Assembly: GCA_964444805.1 (NCBI GenBank)
Contig: CAYUIK010000096.1
Location: 1-9,660 of the forward strand
Length of the DNA: 9,660 bases
Direction: 5' to 3'
Source of the DNA: RECG01 sp964444805
GTDB taxonomy: Bacteria > Bacillota_I > Bacilli_A > Acholeplasmatales > Acholeplasmataceae
Shown here: piece by piece, positions 6,817-9,660 of the stretch
Position numbering within the stretch: position 1 is the first letter of the stretch
Layout of the letters: every line of letters begins with the position of its first letter
The notes under the pieces: generated by a model
Told to the model about the DNA's origin: nothing
The model's input: the letters and a program-made list of their open reading frames with translations, nothing else
Databases searched by the model: none
Position numbers and translations under genes: made by a program

Positions 6817-7897
6817 CACGGAGTGCCCCTTTCTTTCGTTGATACAAGTCGTATCCGATCATACCAAAGACGCACACGACCGTCAAAACGACGGCAAGCA
6901 CCGAATATTCGGTACTAAGGTAGAATGAACCGACGCCCAAGGAATAAGTGTCCTCGGTTTCCAGATCCATCTGATAACGTCTGGCAAGATCCTCGACGTT
7001 AAGCAGGTGAATCACCGGAATATCGTCGCGGAAAAAGCGTTCGATCAGCCCGGAATCGTCAACGACGGATACGGACATGTTTCGTGTCAACCCGTTCGGG
7101 TAACTCGTCTGATGCCGGCCAAAGGATACGATATTTCCCCCGACATTGACGAACGCCTTAATCGTCTTAAGCTCTTCTTGATAGGAACGGTAACGCAGGC
7201 GGATATTTTTCCCGAGATCATCTTCATCGATCATCCGATAACCGCGTGACCGATAACGCTCGAGCAGGTTGTCCTTGAAAACGTCGTCATCAACTTCCAA
7301 GAGCTGGTCGTGCGCTCCACCAAGGGAAACGAGTGCTGTTCGATGTGATAGGATTTTTCGCTCGTATAAAATCTCTTCCATATCGACGTAAGTCAGATCA
7401 ACGCGATTGGCACCATAGGTCGACGACCCGAGCGACGAAGCGATAAACGGATCGAGACCCATCGTTTCAACGGCACAAAGGACAGCAATGTTCAAAGCGG
7501 GAAAGGATCCCGAAAAATTGATGGCGACACCGTCTCCGGACTTCATGTTCAAATCGTGAAAATATCTTACAATCAGGGCTGCGAAATTCGGATTGGTTGA
7601 CAATCTTTTGGCCTCGAGCGATCCAAGTGTCGTTGAGATCGATGGTTCGTCATAGTTCGGCCACGGGATTCCGATGATTCCGGTTTCACGGGGATCGAGA
7701 TCGCGATCGATTTCGATCCCGCGCTCCATCCGTTCTTCTTTGATCGCATCAAAGGCGTCTTCCATCAGATTCGCAGCGGCAATCTGTTGATCGTAATAGC
7801 TCGTTTTCGTTTCACGCTTGCTCGCATCAATCGCGATAAAAGCGGCTACGAGAAGGATAAAAATCACTACAAGACGACGTGTTTTCAAATGATCCAC
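6809..7897 (-). CDS. pgsW: Poly-gamma-glutamate system protein PgsW
   Basis: This 362-residue protein has a hydrophobic anchor near residues 9-25 and another near 332-352, followed by a short basic tail (QRKKGALRDD). The roughly 300-residue domain between them would therefore lie on one side of the membrane, probably outside. The stretch around GDGVAINFSGSFPALN, then IASSLGSSTYGAN and VDLTYVDME, is what I recall of the 'poly-gamma-glutamate system protein' family that accompanies PgsB and PgsC; its biochemistry is not established. No metallophosphatase motifs of PgsA/CapA are visible. The start is uncertain. GTG at 7897 overlaps pgsC by 13 bases with a poor ribosome site; TTG at 7888 would make a TTGA overlap with the pgsC stop and still keep the basic KTRR before the anchor. 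The gene sits between pgsC and murI and overlaps both, so it is an integral part of the synthetic operon. Confidence 0.85.
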   Translation of the reverse strand: MDHLKTRRLVVIFILLVAAFIAIDASKRETKTSYYDQQIAAANLMEDAFDAIKEERMERGIEIDRDLDPRETGIIGIPWPNYDEPSISTTLGSLEAKRLSTNPNFAALIVRYFHDLNMKSGDGVAINFSGSFPALNIAVLCAVETMGLDPFIASSLGSSTYGANRVDLTYVDMEEILYERKILSHRTALVSLGGAHDQLLEVDDDVFKDNLLERYRSRGYRMIDEDDLGKNIRLRYRSYQEELKTIKAFVNVGGNIVSFGRHQTSYPNGLTRNMSVSVVDDSGLIERFFRDDIPVIHLLNVEDLARRYQMDLETEDTYSLGVGSFYLSTEYSVLAVVLTVVCVFGMIGYDLYQRKKGALRDD

Positions 7898-8307
7898 ACC
7901 ACCATACTCGTAATCAGAAGCACGATACCAAGCGACAGAAGCGTTCGAACCACCCCTTGTTTCGTGATCTCGGAGGCGAGAATACCGGCAATGATCGTTC
8001 CGATCAAGGGTACGCTCATGAAGGCGAAATCGAGGGAAATGCTCGTAAAACTCAACAACATGCCGAGGGCGGCGGCGACTACGATGTGAACGACGTATTT
8101 TCTCTTGCCGAAGAGTATGACGTGCTTTGCCAGCATTCCTACGAAAAGGGATGCGAGTAAGGCGACCAAGACGGTCAAAGCGATCCGCCTAGGGTCATAT
8201 AGGTAATAGGCGAGCATACCGGGAACGATGATCCCTCCGGGTGAGATATCGGTGAGTTCATAAAAGATGATCGCCAAGAACATGCCCAGTAGAATCGTTT
8301 CACCCAT
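7885..8307 (-). CDS. pgsC: Poly-gamma-glutamate biosynthesis membrane protein PgsC/CapC
   Basis: This 140-residue protein is almost entirely hydrophobic, close to the roughly 149 residues of Bacillus PgsC/CapC. About five or six membrane segments are visible (near 4-17, 24-37, 40-60, 70-86, 95-111 and 119-140). The family signature at the N-terminus is present: an acidic YELTD after the first segment, then SPGGIIVPG (22-30). With PgsB it forms the membrane-bound synthase that polymerises glutamate through gamma-amide bonds and helps export the chain. The frame stays open upstream to 8424, but the start is placed at the ATG at 8307. There the protein begins like known family members, a GGGAAGG-type site lies about 9-12 bases upstream, and the overlap with pgsB is only 8 bases (ATGGGTGA). 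It overlaps pgsW by 13 bases at its other end. Confidence 0.94.
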   Translation of the reverse strand: MGETILLGMFLAIIFYELTDISPGGIIVPGMLAYYLYDPRRIALTVLVALLASLFVGMLAKHVILFGKRKYVVHIVVAAALGMLLSFTSISLDFAFMSVPLIGTIIAGILASEITKQGVVRTLLSLGIVLLITSMVVWII

Positions 8308-9367
8308 GAATTTTCGCACCTTCCCGGAAGTAATCAATAACCTCGTAACCAACCGATTGAATATTGCCGATTCCCAGAACCAGCGAACCCTCAACCGATT
8401 CAGGCGAACGATAGCGCCGGACATCAGTCGTTTTTAACGCTTTTTGAAAGCGACGATAAAACGGTCCGGCTACATAAACGATTTTCGGTTCGAGCACCTT
8501 TAAGAAATCCAAAAAGTCCAGTGCGCGTTGCGGTCGATCTGCTCGATTGTTGATCAAAAACGTCGCCTTCGCGAGATCGAGATCCTCGCTTTTTTTGAGC
8601 TTCTCATAAATGTTTTCGAGCGACGATCGGTCGTTTACCGAAAACGCATTGACGAATGTCACGCCTTTTTGTCGATGCATTCCAAAAGCTCCGATATCCG
8701 GCGCATAATCTTTTATGAGATCGTCTGTTTCATAACCAAGCGATGCGATGACCGCTTCGACGAAAGCGACATTGCCGAATGTATCGTCGAAGTCATCACC
8801 TTCAACCGTCGCAAGAAGCGCGTTCTGCTCATTCGCGGTTTTGGAAAAGATGTCATGATCATCTCTTCTGACAAAAAGTTTTCCTGCTCGAGGCACCGCG
8901 GCAAGAAGGGCATGTGCCTGATCGCTTTTTTGGTCCTCGAGATGATCCTTGCGGATATTCGTAATGACGACATGATCGGCACGAAGCATCTCGTGTTGCG
9001 TCAAACGCACGTATTCCTCTTTGATCGCCATGCATTCGATGACAAGAACATCCGCCTTTTCAAGGTAAGCTCGACGCATCATGCGCATCTGTTCACGGAT
9101 GTTAGCAAGCCCCAGTCTCTTGATCACGTGCTCTTCACCTTCGGTATCGATGTAAGAGGGAATGGTCCCGCTCACTTTCGTGAAGACGCGAACCCCCTTC
9201 GAACGGAGTGCATGGCCGACCATCCGCGTGACCGTCGTTTTCCCTCTTGTCCCGGCAACGTGAATGACGTGTGAAAAGGAAGACCGGTATATCGCGACTT
9301 TCCTTTTCTCGATCAGCAAATACCCGAGATAGGAAACTCCGATCAAAAGTGCGAGTGCTTCGATCAT
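8300..9367 (-). CDS. pgsB: Poly-gamma-glutamate synthase PgsB/CapB
   Basis: This 355-residue Mur-ligase-like enzyme uses ATP to form gamma-amide bonds between glutamates. Residues 3-19 form an N-terminal membrane anchor (ALALLIGVSYLGYLL) followed by basic EKRK, placing the catalytic domain in the cytoplasm. The P-loop is HVAGTRGKTTVTR (36-48), followed by KVSGTIPSY, the IECMAIKEEY motif (110-119, with Glu111 a probable Mg-site residue) and VVITNIRKDHL (133-143), all hallmarks of PgsB. Bacillus PgsB is about 393 residues, so this version is slightly short but complete. The frame is open further upstream to 9517, but that stretch overlaps a neighbouring coding frame. The ATG at 9367 lies 4 bases after the neighbour's stop and gives the usual short anchor. 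Its ribosome site is weak (AGGA or CCGGA inside the neighbour's end), so coupling to upstream translation is likely. It overlaps pgsC by 8 bases. Confidence 0.95.
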   Translation of the reverse strand: MIEALALLIGVSYLGYLLIEKRKVAIYRSSFSHVIHVAGTRGKTTVTRMVGHALRSKGVRVFTKVSGTIPSYIDTEGEEHVIKRLGLANIREQMRMMRRAYLEKADVLVIECMAIKEEYVRLTQHEMLRADHVVITNIRKDHLEDQKSDQAHALLAAVPRAGKLFVRRDDHDIFSKTANEQNALLATVEGDDFDDTFGNVAFVEAVIASLGYETDDLIKDYAPDIGAFGMHRQKGVTFVNAFSVNDRSSLENIYEKLKKSEDLDLAKATFLINNRADRPQRALDFLDFLKVLEPKIVYVAGPFYRRFQKALKTTDVRRYRSPESVEGSLVLGIGNIQSVGYEVIDYFREGAKIHG

Positions 9368-9371
9368 CGTT

Positions 9372-9660
9372 TTATTGGTCCGGATCCTGCAAAAAAGCTC
9401 CAAGACCCTGGTCCATGATTCGCGTAAAGCCGAGTCCTTTGGCGTCGATTTCGAATGTTCCGCGTTGATAATAAAGATTTTCTCCCGAAAATCCCCCTTG
9501 TTTGACATTGTAGGCATCGATCAACGACAGGAACACCTCGACATGCCTTCCGACACGTTCATCGAGTGGAACCGGGTCCGAATGATCGACTTCAAGAATG
9601 CCGAGTGCGGTCGCCCGTTCATAGAACTTATCACCACCATCGACGATCAGAGAGGTCGTC
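9372..9660 (-). CDS. Unrecognised protein, C-terminal 95 residues, 5' end beyond window
   Basis: An open frame enters from the right edge and ends with TAA at 9372-9374. The visible part reads like a soluble mixed alpha/beta protein: GDKFYERATALGILEVDHSD, then a segment with ERVGRHVEVFLSLIDAYN, then GGFSGENLYYQRGTFEID and a tail ending in LQDPDQ. I see no transmembrane segment, signal or catalytic motif that I can name, and it does not resemble the C-terminus of PgsA/CapA. The frame is accepted as coding because its codon choice matches the neighbouring genes, it ends just 4 bases before pgsB, and the competing frames hit stops or extend pgsB unnaturally. Its position makes it a probable upstream member of the PGA operon, but I cannot assign a function. 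Confidence 0.7.
   Translation of the reverse strand, partial: TTSLIVDGGDKFYERATALGILEVDHSDPVPLDERVGRHVEVFLSLIDAYNVKQGGFSGENLYYQRGTFEIDAKGLGFTRIMDQGLGAFLQDPDQ

Noticed and set aside
8308..8424. Longer pgsC with a 39-residue N-terminal extension
   Set aside because: The extension is basic, non-homologous to the family and lies wholly within pgsB. The ATG at 8307 has a ribosome site and the usual PgsC N-terminus.
8528..9274. Open frame of 248 codons on the plus strand opposite pgsB
   Set aside because: It lies antisense to the conserved P-loop and Mur-ligase motifs of PgsB, and its Arg/Phe/Ile-rich translation matches nothing.
9368..9517. Longer pgsB with a 50-residue N-terminal extension
   Set aside because: This stretch overlaps the 3' end of the upstream gene in another frame, and PgsB proteins normally begin just before the membrane anchor.
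1..9660. CRISPR arrays, tRNA or rRNA genes, insertion sequences and attachment sites
   Set aside because: The window is almost fully coding on one strand. I saw no spaced direct repeats, cloverleaf-like segments, transposase motifs or terminal inverted repeats.

Overview
This window carries most of a poly-gamma-glutamate (PGA) synthesis and processing locus. Every supported gene lies on the minus strand, so the reading order is from high to low coordinates. The base composition is moderate (by eye a little under 50% GC). TGA is used as a stop codon (pgsB, pgsC), Shine-Dalgarno sites are AGGAGG-like, and four consecutive lipoproteins have Asp-rich tethers after the lipobox. Together with the atrophied bacterial-Ig-like segments in the last lipoprotein, this suggests a Bacillota/Mycoplasmatota-type bacterium, perhaps Izemoplasmatales- or Haloplasma-like. 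The taxon is an inference; nothing in the window fixes it.

Block 1 (about 9660 to 6061) is the biosynthetic block. The 3' end of an unrecognised gene enters from the right edge and stops 4 bases before pgsB. pgsB (Mur-ligase-like gamma-glutamyl ligase), pgsC (membrane partner), pgsW (two-anchor 'PGA system protein') and murI (glutamate racemase) follow, each overlapping the next by 8 to 13 bases. This is a translationally coupled operon that pairs polymer synthesis and export with its own D-glutamate supply. No CapA/PgsA-type gene is present within the window.

Block 2 (5909 to the left edge) follows the only real intergenic gap (5910-6060, with a weak promoter-like element). It encodes four consecutive lipoproteins spaced 9 to 27 bases apart: a gamma-glutamyltransferase (Thr nucleophile, no lid loop, altered alpha-amino-binding residues), a DUF6305-like protein, an M14-like zinc hydrolase of the succinylglutamate-desuccinylase/aspartoacylase type, and a very long protein (more than 861 residues, truncated by the window) built from OB-like and atrophied-Ig-like segments.

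Inferred model: PgsB/PgsC/PgsW make and export PGA from glutamate supplied partly as the D-isomer by MurI. The surface lipoproteins then cut, transfer, trim or hold the polymer outside the membrane. The enzyme classes are read from motifs. The roles of the DUF6305-like, M14-like and OB/Ig-like lipoproteins in PGA metabolism rest only on their position in the operon.
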